Below the pieces are notes generated by a model, which was not told the DNA's origin, made no database searches, and worked only from the letters and a program-made list of their open reading frames with translations. Below, piece by piece: positions 11,552 to 21,565 of a DNA stretch of 64,000 nucleotides (position 1 is the stretch's first letter; each line of letters starts with the position of its first letter). Both the position numbers and the translations under genes were made by a program. This DNA is from Hydrangea macrophylla (lineage: Eukaryota > Streptophyta > Magnoliopsida > Cornales > Hydrangeaceae): positions 11,596,001-11,660,000 of the forward strand of contig CM066994.1 in assembly GCA_033977485.1 (NCBI GenBank). Direction: 5' to 3'.

Positions 11552-14500
11552 TGTAATACTCGCAAATTCCGTAATAAATGAGTCGCCGTATTGTACTCAG
11601 AATTTCGTTTCAATATTATTAGATTCGAAATTTCAGAAACCCGGATATATACGTATACGCATTTAATTATCCAACTCTCGGACAGTAATTACGAACCCGG
11701 ATTGCATTGCACGTTAACCCGTAAAATCTGTATCCAAATTGGACTGCATTGCACGTGGATTTGAGCGACGACAACCTTTATATTTTTGGAAATATTGGTA
11801 CATATAGTAATCAACCTATATATGGAAGTGTACCACCTAAACAAACTTATACCCTTTGGACTTAAACAATACCCAAACACCTCCCCTTGACCCGCCGGAC
11901 CAACCCCACCCCCTCCCAAATCGCCGGCCTCCTTTTTCCCCCTCCCAAGGATGCCCTTCCAATCAATCCTATCTATCCCACTCAAACAGATTGTAAAAAA
12001 ATCTGTATACCTGCATGTATGTGAGATATATGCGTGTGGGTATGAGTGTGCATTGTGTATATATGAGAGAGCACCGAGAGAGGGCCAACCACATACACAC
12101 TCTCCTCGCCTCACTGTCACCATCTCTACACACCCTCTACCCTCAATACATACACACACACGCTGAGACTACCGGAGGAGCAGAAAAAGACGCAGAGAGA
12201 GAGAACTCACCGGAAAGATAGAGAGAGAAGGCTCGAGGACTGCTAAGGTAAAGCCCACTCCCTCTAGTCCATTTCTATACGTTTTCTCACATCCTCACAC
12301 CATGCCGGACCCTATACACACGCCCGAATAGAACTTTAAGCCCCGGTAATGGCGGAACTGCCATTAAAAGCTCTCTCACCGGAGCTTGAGTTTCAACTAC
12401 GACCACAGGACCTAAAAACCATACCAAACGAACCCTTATGATCCCGGATGAACCCCCTATGGACGGCCTGAAGTCTAGACTAAGTTTAGACGGCCATGCA
12501 AAGCATTATTCTCGTTTTAACTGAAAAGAATAATCCACTCGTAGGACCCTAAAATGAATGAACCCTGTCTTGAGCTCTTAAGTATGTTGTAGAGGATGAA
12601 GAACCGATCATTTTGGCGTTGGATTCATCAATTTCCATGGAAGAATGAGCAAGATATGGGCTCGGGAAGGTTTTCCGGCGAGCTTGCGCCTTTCCGACGG
12701 CCTTGGTCTCACCGGAGATGGTGGTGACCCGTTGGGTAAACGGGTTATATCGTTTACCCATTTTTATTTTAAGTTGGATCAGATAATGGGTTTGGGTATG
12801 GGTTTGTTTATTTGTATAATTGGATAATAGGTTCGGGTTATTATAAACGTTAATGGGCCGGTTCGGACCTTTTAAGTTGGATCGAGCCTAGAGTGAATAC
12901 GGGCGACCCGTGGGTACGGATTCGGACCTGGGTTGGCCCGCGGGTTTTCTGTTATTTATAATTAATTATTTTTATATTATTAATCATTCCATTAATCCTA
13001 ATTAAGGTTTTATTAAACTGTTTTATATTATTAATTATTCTGTTAATTATAATTAGTGTGTTAATAGTCTGTTTTAATAAGGGTTAGTATTTATTAATTA
13101 AGATTAGTATATATTAATCGAGATTAGTGTATAAATATATTATTATAATATATTTGGTATTAATAAATATATGTAAATAATTATAAACGATTTAAAATTG
13201 TTTTAAATATCTAAAATAATTTCAAATAATGATATAAATTATATTTTAATAAATGGTAATACTATTTTTATAAAATTCTTATATTATGAAAATATGAAAT
13301 TATCATTTTATGATATACTTATTATTTATTGGTTTAAATAAATAATAAGTAAATATTTTAAGTAATTAGGCAATAAATACCTAACGACCTCCTTTCAAGT
13401 ATAGGAAAATTTTATTAAATTTTCCTAAGGTCTAGTACCTCTATGTTGTAAATTATTATTTACAAAACCCGAAAATTATGGGAAAAATACTACTAGCCTA
13501 ATTTAAGGCCTAGTATTTAATAAAAATATTTATAAGAGTCAAGTGTCTCCCTAGATTATATTTTAAAATTATGGGGGCCCGCAGTCTGTTATTAGACATT
13601 TTAAACTTCATAAATTCATAATAAATAAACCATAGCCTAGAAAAATACGCGGTCAGTTCCCAGAGTCTTAGAATAATGTCTAGAACCTCCCCTTAAAGTT
13701 TGGTGACCTTTTGACACGGTCAAAAATACAGCTTATCTTTAGGGCCCAAACTGGTATAGAAAACCCAGCCTTTTATGCGATGGACTCCGATTTGAGTCTA
13801 ATCAATGACGTTGGACTCAGAATGATGTCTAGATCATCATGTTGAGGTTTAGGGACCCACACGGCACGAGTACCATTATGCCCCTGATTTTAGTAGGCTT
13901 ATTAATCAATGTTCTATGTAATCTTAATGCTTTGTAGGAACCGCTACGCCCGTTTTTACGCAAACGCTTCGAGGTGAGTCGTCCTAACTCACTTGGTATA
14001 TTATAGAATTATTCTTTGTGCATATATGTATACCCAGTACGTCCTGCGTGGACGAAACTGATAAGTACGATTTATGTAAATGATGAGATTGTGCCTTATG
14101 AAATGAACGCATGTTAGATAGCTACACTCCATGCTTAGTTAATGTTCGTTGATGTTCTTGCTTATCATAATTTCATGTTTATACAGTCACATGAACATTC
14201 ATATGAACATAGTCGAGTCATGATGTCAATATTGACGTCTGCATGGTTAGTCACGGGGACTAACCCAATCATATTGTTATATACATTGAATGGGCCGCGG
14301 TGGTCCGAGTGGTACCGTCAAGTAAATGGGAACAACGATGAAACTGCTATAGGGCCCTGCTAGGCGATGATCGCCAGAGTTTCCATTGAAATCATTGAAG
14401 TTATGCATGAATTTATGATTGATACGTTATAAGGCCCTGCTAGGCGACGATAGCAAAGTATCCATCAAAATACAATAGTTACCTTTCAAATGCTATAGGG

Positions 14501-15363
14501 CCCTGCTAGGCGACGATAGCGCTGTAACTATTCTATTCTCCCGGCAAGGTCACGAGGACCTAAGAGTCCAATGATTACACTCTTTTTAAAACCAAAACTG
14601 CTATAGGGCCCTGCTAGGCGACGATAGCAACGTAATCATTCTACTTTGAGCTAACGGCGTTACACTGGTAATGTAACAAGTCACATAAGTCAGTTGTGTT
14701 GTTCATGGTCGAGTTAAAGTCGAATATATCGATGATACATTGTGTCGTCATTCTATCATGTCATATGCTTATTAAATGTTGATTCAAGATGTTGTTATAT
14801 TTGTATACCCTTAAATGTATTAGGAGTGATCGGTTAAGATGATCTCACTTAGCTTCAAAAGCTAACGGCTCCTTCCCCGCCCTGGACTTTTTACGTCTAG
14901 GTTATGATGAGGAGAACTATAAAGGTAACAATGAAGACGAATATCACTATCCTCAGAATGGGAATTATCAGGAAGGTGTTCCTGAGGCAGACTATCAGGA
15001 AGAGCCTGATAACGAAGGTTATGGGTTTGCCAGTTAGAAAGAGGACCCTGGCCTACTTCCGCATTAAGACTTCTCTTATGTTTTAACTATCTTTTGGTTA
15101 TTGTAATATTTAAGTGGCGTAAATTGTCCAAACTTATCTTTTGTGGTTTTCATTTGGAACTCCTGTAATAGTCTAAGTAGCAAAACACTCTAAGTTCCCC
15201 CATGAATACCATTAGACGCTTTTGCAAATTTCTTACTCTGATCTGTATATATGTTGTTAGTATGTTGCGCGGACAGGTCAGTATTATGTAACTCGTCATT
15301 CCCTACGGGTCCAGAAAGGAAATTTTAAATTTTCCCTATTTTTGGCTACTCCGGGGCGTGACA
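11552..15363 (+). mobile_element. Solo LTR of a gypsy-type element, 3.8 kb
   Basis: The segment begins TGTAATACTC, ends GGGGCGTGACA and is flanked by the five-base duplication TTTCT (11547-11551 and 15364-15368). I find no internal domain and no second LTR copy, so it is a solo LTR left by recombination between two LTRs. Its layout resembles the other gypsy-type LTRs here: an AT-rich middle, a block of GGCCCTGCTAGGCGACGATAGC-like repeats, and a GGGGCGTGACA-type end. The open frames inside (for example 11689-12159 minus) have no family motifs. Confidence 0.88.
14345..14628 (+). repeat. Four spaced copies of a 29-base repeat in the solo LTR
   Basis: Copies of GCTATAGGGCCCTGCTAGGC plus GACGATAGC lie at about 14345, 14425, 14492 and 14600, at uneven 65-110 base spacing. 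A diverged single equivalent is visible on the minus strand in the LTR at 18375-18420 and in the partial LTR at 36-80. The repeat can form a stem (GCTAT...ATAGC). Confidence 0.8.
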
Positions 15364-15454
15364 TTTCTACTCTCCCTCTTTTACGCTCTCTTTTCTATTC
15401 CGAGTTATAATTCTCTATATAGAAAAACGCAAAAACGAGAAGAGAGCCAAAGCA

Positions 15455-15467
15455 GCATATATATAGG
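15455..15467 (-). promoter_or_regulatory. Candidate TATA box of copia 5' LTR
   Basis: On the minus strand a CTATATATATGC box lies about 980 bases inside the LTR. The same box is present in the 3' LTR near 4692-4703. If it is used, transcription would start near 15430 and run straight into the inserted solo LTR about 65 bases on. Confidence 0.45.
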
Positions 15468-16443
15468 CTACGATAGGGACCACAAGAAGTCAATAAGGAA
15501 TAGGCTTCCTTATGGAATTAGGAAACCCTAATTCGAACTGAATCAGATTCCTATTTCCATAAATTATAATTCATACCACTAAAGAATTATAATTGCACTC
15601 CTACCTTTATCTCAAAAATATATTTCGAGCTCCATGTTATTAAATGCTTATTATCTCCCCATGTTAAGATTACAGATATCCATTAATTTAATATAATTAC
15701 TGACAATCATATTTAATTAATTTCTGAAAATTCCTTGAGATCCTCTGCTTAACTTATCTGATATATCGGATACAAAATCCACCTGCAGGGTTTGACATAA
15801 TCAAAACTTATAAGCTTTCTCAAGGGGATATCATCAATCCCAAAATTGAGACATAGATTCCATCATTAATTAATATCCACCACACAATTAATATTGCCAC
15901 CCAATCCAATGAGATATTGACCCATTTAAGGATCTCACCCTTTTAGGGATCAAAGTGTAAATATCAAATGTACGTGTCTACAAATTATCTTAGGATTTAG
16001 AGCATAAGCACTCATAATAGCCATGAGGTATTAATTATCTTAAAAGTCAGTATAAAGATAATTACCCCAAGTCAGTCCCGTTTAATACACAAAGTGTACC
16101 AGCATAGTGAGTTGAAACTATACCGTTTTCCGTAGTCAAGACAAACCTACTACAACACCATGCTGCAGTCCTACCGATGGTGTGTCCAATCCCATCTAAG
16201 ACTGTAAACCAAAATCTTACATTCTATAATATCTGATGGCCTGATCTTCCGTGTGTAAGCCGAACTCTACACACCAAACCACCTACTATATAGAACGAGA
16301 GACACACATGCATAATATTAAATAAATAATATAATACAAACATTGACCACACAGATTCTTATAAAAAAAAAGATTAACTGATTTTATTAAATGAATAATA
16401 AATCAACTACATAAAGCATGGCTTTTAGTATATATCCCTAACA

Positions 16444-17383
16444 CACACATAATCATCAAGTCTAAGCAACCACTCCCAAAGTCTGTCATCAATTAAACTT
16501 CTACCAACTGTAATTTCAAACCATTAAAAGCATACTCTAACATTCACATCCTTAACCCCGCATCTCATGTTAATCCCTAAATTCAACCTTTCCACTTATA
16601 CCTTCCACTGGTAGCATCCACTACTAACCATCCTCACATATCTAAATCTATTGAGAGATTCCTTAACAACCATGATACTCAAAATCATACACTGTAAGAG
16701 AAAACCATAAGATAACCCCGTACGATCACACCGTAGGTTAACATCATAAGGTAACACCGTAAGAAAAGGTGAGAGATTCCTCACCTACCCCATACACGAG
16801 CAATACATGCTGCTAGACCATCTTTCTATCATAAAACCCATTGTACCTCTCTATTCTCTTACGTCACGGCATTTAGCCCATGTTTGAAATGGAACTCTTA
16901 TCAATCAATTCTAATCCCAAAACTCAACTATGAGTAATCACTTTCACCTTCTGTGTGAACCCCCAATGAAATCTCTTCGATAGTTCACTATTCGGCCCTC
17001 GTTCTCGGTTAACACCCTCAAAGAGAACTCATTATCATCATTTACAACATTCACCAATTCGATCAAAAATTCACTCAGTTTTCATTTGGAAATTCAACGG
17101 TTCTTCACTACCAAGATGTCATCTCTCCCTCATGTCCCTATACACGGTCTATGATAACGCCCGACAATCCTTATCCAATCACACAGCTCTACATCCGCAT
17201 GATTCCACCGATTCACGAGTGCATAAATACTATACATGTATGCCAATAACATAATCATGTATGTATAACAACATACCATATGCATCAAACATCTCTACAA
17301 TATGTGGATGCATTCTAGAATATGTGTCAATTCACTCAACACTCCACTCGACGTTGAACGTTCCCAAAGTTTTGTTACCTATA
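16444..17383 (-). other. Non-coding internal region of LARD-like element, primer-site side
   Basis: This part aligns in order with 58420-59480 of the related element, including a hairpin motif GGTGAGAGATTCCTCACC at 16768-16785 and a diverged one near 16640-16660. No coding frame with known motifs is present. It resumes directly after the copia target duplication. Confidence 0.75.
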
Positions 17384-17395
17384 GCTCTGATACCA
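17384..17395 (-). promoter_or_regulatory. Primer-binding site of LARD-like element (initiator tRNA-Met)
   Basis: On the minus strand this reads TGGTATCAGAGC, five bases from the LTR edge at 17401. It shows that 17401-19506 is the 5' LTR and that the element lies on the minus strand. Confidence 0.85.
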
Positions 17396-17400
17396 ATAAA

Positions 17401-19506
17401 TGTCACGACCCATCCCACTACGCGTGAAAATAGAACACGTGGCACACTACCAAAGCTCATCTAATCATTAAATAACTATATGCAGCGAAAAAGAACTTTA
17501 AAACAACCTTGAGTATTTAAAACTTTAGAAAACGATACCTTCCGAGTTGTAAAATTCGTATAAAATTGAAAACGTAATCATATTTCAAAACGAGTGAATT
17601 TATGTTGAAAGGGTTCCCAAAGGTACCTTAGGAACCAATCAAAACCTTTTGAAAATTTCTGAAAGTAGTAGAAAAAGATTTCATGTAGGGGGTATTTCGA
17701 CCGGTCGAACGACCCCCTTCGACCGGTAGAATGACCCTGTAGCAGAATTCCTTCTAGCAGTAGAATTTTGCTAAAGCATCACCCAACCTTCACCCATTGC
17801 AACACTTTAAACATATTCCAATCTTTTCAATCTTTACCAAAGTTATAAGGACAAGTATAACAACTTGCCTAAGTTTGGAAAACGTTAACTAATGAAGTTA
17901 AGGGTTCGATTGGATCAAATCTCATAAGTGCTACAACAAATTCATAAAACAAGATATTCAACATGTTAAACATCAAGACGCGAAAATAGTTCTGAGTCGC
18001 TACCAACCAACTTAAAAGGTTTTCAAAAGAATATTACAACAACCCAATAATAATCCAGAGCTTTATATGATTCGATTACAAGAATCTATACCCCAATTCC
18101 TCCGAATGATCCCAATGGCCTCATCCCTCGCGTTCCATCTTTCCTTTCTTCATACCTGCAATGGAGTAAATCTCCCATGCTCAACTATATGCTGAGTGCA
18201 AAATTTCTAACATATGTATATATGGCAAATCATGCTTTAATCTCATAATCACATCAAATAGTCTCTAGGGAGAGAGACACGCATTCATCCGGTATATCAG
18301 CAAGCCCAAAGTCTATCAACTGTGATGCCAATGGCAAGCCCAGAGTCTATCAACCATTGCACCCAACTGCTCTGGCAGGGCCGGTTCCCACACCAAGCAA
18401 GTAGCCGTCGCTACTATAACTCTCAAACATCGAGAGGCGTACCCCGGCATGAACTTGTATCAAACTCCCTTTTGATCCACATAGACACATAGCATGCTCA
18501 TATAATCACATATACGTGCTCGCGTAAAATTAGACATGCTTTTCACATTTAAGCGCGTACATAATTAACGGGCATAAGTTTAACACATGAATCTTGCCCG
18601 GATCTCAATTTCGTTGCCAAAAATTAAAACATATAATTTTCTTATATTTCATAGGCTAGAAATTCATACCTCGAGCTATCATCGTATAACTTTGAGGGAA
18701 CGACTAAAAGCCCGATTAAACGTCAAATCTCCGATCCTACGCAAAACCTATAAGTTTACACGGGTTTTCCCCAAATTTCTAGATTTAGAGAATTATAAAA
18801 ACTTAGCCAAACGTGGCCTAAAGACTATCAATATGTAGCCCTTACCTTGGGGAGTTCAAATATGAATTTTGGTTGAAAACAAACGGGCAGAAGTCCGTCG
18901 ATTTGCGTCAAGAAACTCTAAGCCACCAATCACCTCTTGATTTAGGTTTTGAGAAACTTTTGAAATGAAAAATATCTAGAGCTTGCTATATATAGACAAA
19001 ATTATCGAAAATAATGTTTACCTCCCCATGAGTTTTTTCAAAACTTCTAACTATTCTTTGAAACGTTGCACACGACCATTTTATCTCTTCACGAGTGACA
19101 ACTATAAATTATAGAAGTTTTCGACTAAGTCTCGTTTGAGTCCGAATAAGGATCCAAGAACTAAATTCTGTGAAATCTCTATACAACCTACCTTTTATAT
19201 AAAGTGTCACTCACGTTCTCACCACAGTGTTCAAAATGCTCTACAGCGATATCAAAACTATCAAAAATTATACTACACAGGTATAATTATTATTCAAGGA
19301 ATTCAGGTAAAGTCAAATAACATTTAAATCACATAAATGTCATTTAGCTATGCCAATGCAACATGATTCTCCACGTTCCCGTGTCCTCGCTTGACACCTT
19401 CCGTTGACCCACGGTCAACCTCATCCACAATTATTAATCCACATTAATAATTCTCAGAAATTCACTTAAGCATTAAAAGAGTATATTTTCCGGGACGGGC
19501 GTGACA
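17401..19506 (-). repeat. 5' LTR of the LARD-like element
   Basis: This 2106-base LTR begins TGTCACGACC and ends GGGCGTGACA. A TATATATAG box lies near 18987-18995 on the minus strand. The pair of TTCGACCGGT palindromes is at 17695-17727, about 300 bases from the primer-site end, that is, in the transcribed leader. Confidence 0.88.
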
Positions 19507-19513
19507 AAAGGGA

Positions 19514-19985
19514 GTGAAATTTGATTGGAATTTAGAGTGTGAAAACAGTTTTCAAGAATTGAAGAATTGCTTGACGAGAGCTCCAGTGCTTATTCTTCCG
19601 TCAAGTACCAATAATTTTATAGTTTATACTGATGCGTCACACCAAGGGTTAGGTGGTGTTTTAATGCAAAATGGAAAGGTTGTAGCTTATGCTTCAAGAC
19701 AGCTGAAACCACATGAGTTAAACTACCCAGTACATGATTTGGAGTTAGCTGCAATTGTTTTTGCACTAAAGCTGTGGCGTCATTACTTGTATGGGGTGAG
19801 TTATAAGATCTGTACCGACCATCAGAGTCTGAAATATCTGTTTACAAAGAAAGAACTAAATTTGAGACAGTGACGATGGATGGAATTAATCAAGGATTAC
19901 GATTGCTCTATTCATTATCATCCGAGAAAAGCAAACGTGGTAGTAGATGCTTTGAGCCGAAAATCGTTAGGAAAAATATCGTGTA
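19514..19985 (+). pseudogene. Gypsy RNase H domain, one in-frame stop
   Basis: The frame starts inside the RT-RNase H linker (FxWxxECExSFQELKxxLTxAPVL). It then shows the RNase H core: [15 protein letters not shown] with the first catalytic Asp near residue 40, [20 protein letters not shown] with the Glu, and [11 protein letters not shown] with the next Asp. A TGA at 19871-19873 replaces an expected Arg codon just after NLRQ. The homology continues in frame through [19 protein letters not shown] and DALSRKS to about 19985. The enzyme would degrade RNA in the RNA-DNA hybrid. The annotated start is the first Met, not a true start. Confidence 0.9.
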
Positions 19986-20092
19986 TGTAGTGTAAAATGA
20001 TCGATTTTATTCGGGACATGAAGACAGTTCGAGCAGAATTATCAATGTTAGAAACAGAAGTATTTGTGGCATGATTTGAAGTTAGGCCGATC

Positions 20093-20407
20093 TTGGTGGA
20101 TCAAATTCGAGATTTACAAGTTGCAGATACGAGGCTATTACAGTATAGAGATGATGTGATAAATGGAAAGACAAAGGACTTTATTATTCGATCTAATGGG
20201 GTCTTATGTTACGGGTCACGGATGTGTGTGCCTCAAGATCCAGTGCTTAGAAAAAAAATTCTAGAAGAAGCTCATAGTTCCGCTTATGCTATGCATCCGG
20301 GGAGCACGAATCTGTATAAGACGATTAAAGAGTTTTATTGGTGGCCTGCAATGAAAAGAGAAGTAGCTGAATTTGTGAGCCGATGTTTGGTAACAAGTCA
20401 AGGCTGA
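20093..20407 (+). pseudogene. Gypsy integrase zinc-binding domain, damaged
   Basis: The 104-residue frame holds the H2C2 integrase zinc domain (EAHSSAYAMHPGSTNLYKTI, FYWWPAMKREVAEFVSRC). The two His and the first Cys are present. The second Cys is missing: about five bases are lost directly after RCLV, which also shifts the frame and brings a TGA at 20405. The following QRPGGLLQPLPIP stretch is found in the next frame. Confidence 0.88.
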
Positions 20408-20429
20408 ACATCAACGACCAGGAGGCTTA

Positions 20430-20852
20430 TTGCAACCTTTACCAATTCCAGAGTGGAAGTGGGAACATGTAACGATGGACTTTGTATGGGGATTACCTCA
20501 GTCACAGAGGGGTAATGACTCTATTTGGGCGATAGTCGGTCGACTGACGAAATTAACACATTTTTTATTGGTTAGAGCTACTACTACACTTGAGCAGTAT
20601 GCAAGGTTGTATGTAAATGAGATTGTGAGATTACACGGAGCACCGATATCGATTGTATCCGATCGAGATCCAAACTTTACTTCACATTTATGGGGACACG
20701 TGCAAGAGGCTCTTGGTACTAAATTAAAGTTTAGTACAGCTTTTCACCCGCAGACAGACGGGCAAGAGAACTATTCAGACATTAGAAGATATGTTAAGAG
20801 CTTGTGTGATAGAATTTATGGGTGGCTGGAAAAAATATTTGCCATTAATTAA
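20430..20852 (+). pseudogene. Gypsy integrase catalytic core, frameshifted at its end
   Basis: This frame gives WKWEHVTMDFVWGLP with the first catalytic Asp, then GAPISIVSDRDPNFTSHLW with the second, then FHPQTDGQ. After DGQ the reading is off by one frame; the residues that should follow the third catalytic position are recovered in another frame up to about 20870. The core would join element DNA ends to the target. Confidence 0.88.
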
Positions 20853-20894
20853 ATTTGCTTGCAATAACAACTATCACAGTAGCATTGGGATGGT

Positions 20895-21530
20895 GCTTTT
20901 GAGGCTCTCTATGGAAGAAAATGCAGAACGCCAGTATGCTGGGGTGAACTTGGAGAAAGTAAAGTAGAGAGTAGAGTTTTTGGACCAGAGATCATTCAAG
21001 AAACAGTAAGTAAGATTGAGGTCATTCGAGAGAAACTTAAGGTTTCACAAAGTCGCCAGAAGATCTATGTAGACACTCGCCGCAAAGAGTTAGAGTTTTC
21101 TGTTGGTGATTTAGTTTTCTTAAAGGTTTCTCCGTGGAAAGGGGTAATGAGATTTGGTAAGAAAGGGAAGTTAGCGCCGAGGTATATCAGACCTTATGAA
21201 ATTCTAGAAAGAATTGGAGATGTTGCATATAAGTTAAAATTGCCTCAGGAGTTATCGCGACTACATAATGTTTTTCACGTGTCTATGCTAAGAAAGTATG
21301 TAAAAGATCCTTCACATGTTCTCACAACACCACCGGTTGAACTAGATGAAAATCTAACTTACGAGGAAAAGCCTGTGCAAATACTTGATCGACAGATAAA
21401 GCAGCTGAGAAATAAATCGATTCCAATGGTGAAGGTACTATGGCGGAGTCAAGCTATAGAAGAAATGACTTGGGAAACGGAAGAGAGCATGCAGAAGCAA
21501 AATCCGCATTTATTTGATCAAGGTATGTAA
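20895..21530 (+). pseudogene. Gypsy integrase C-terminal and chromodomain-like tail
   Basis: The frame is open from about 20901. It begins with [14 protein letters not shown], the normal gypsy integrase block after the core, then shows the GPF-type region (VFLKVSPWKGVMRFGKKGKL, PRYIRPYEIL, LHNVFHVSMLRKY). It ends in a chromodomain-like segment (YEEKPVQILDRQIKQLRN, VKVLWRS, MTWETEE), followed by a natural stop at 21528-21530 and the purine tract. Chromodomain-like tails are thought to steer integration to marked chromatin. The first Met, 21147, is internal and not a start. Confidence 0.88.
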
Positions 21531-21551
21531 ATTTCGGGGACGAAATTCTTT

Positions 21552-21565
21552 CACGGGGGGAGAGC
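21552..21565 (+). promoter_or_regulatory. Polypurine tract of plus-strand gypsy element
   Basis: A CACGGGGGGAGAGC tract abuts the 3' LTR start at 21566. The block just before it, with GGGGACGAAATTCTTT, is the usual plant gypsy sequence at this place. Confidence 0.8.

Larger units (their letters stand above)
4374..16443 (-). mobile_element. Near-complete Ty1/copia retrotransposon with broken gag-pol
   Basis: Two LTRs of about 1.31 kb (4374-5683, and 11303-11551 joined to 15369-16443) start TGTTAGGGA and end CCCTAACA when read on the minus strand. They flank an internal region with primer site, gag, protease, integrase, reverse transcriptase and RNase H, in copia order. The target duplication CACAC is present on both sides (4369-4373 and 16444-16448). 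The polyprotein would run from 9798 to 5699. It is broken by one frameshift in gag near 9640 and by two in-frame stops, at 8942-8944 just before the protease and at 7544-7546 between integrase and reverse transcriptase. All other pol is open in a single frame, so inactivation is recent. I did not assign a copia lineage. Confidence 0.95.
11303..16443 (-). repeat. 5' LTR of copia element, split by a solo LTR
   Basis: Bases 11303-11551 and 15369-16443 together align with the 3' LTR at 4374-5683. The join corresponds to the interior of the 3' LTR near 4621. Between them lies the 3.8 kb insertion plus its duplicated TTTCT. A second difference is an extra about 14 bases near 15395-15412. Confidence 0.92.
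1..19506 (-). mobile_element. Non-coding gypsy-type LTR element (LARD-like), nested host
   Basis: The left 1169 bases repeat the right part of 17401-19506 almost base for base, so they are two LTRs of one element; the left LTR is cut by the window edge. Orientation is minus: a polypurine tract read on the minus strand lies beside the left LTR, and a site complementary to initiator tRNA-Met lies beside the right LTR. Without the copia insertion, the internal part is about 4.2 kb and has no recognisable gag or pol, which fits a large retrotransposon derivative moved in trans. It is related to the element at 53732-61523. On the right it ends inside a gypsy RNase H gene (19507), so it inserted into that older element. 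The left target duplication lies outside the window. Confidence 0.85.

Noticed and set aside
11689..12159. 156-residue minus-strand frame in the solo LTR
   Set aside because: No domain; composition follows CT-rich and microsatellite-like sequence of the LTR.
14345..14628. Regularly repeated 29-base unit resembling a CRISPR array
   Set aside because: Only four copies with uneven spacing inside a plant LTR solo element; no Cas genes and a eukaryotic context.
16596..16784. Minus-strand frame of 62 residues beginning MRNLSPFLT
   Set aside because: It is the hairpin-bearing leader of the LARD-like element, and the homologous region at 58710-58964 has a different reading.
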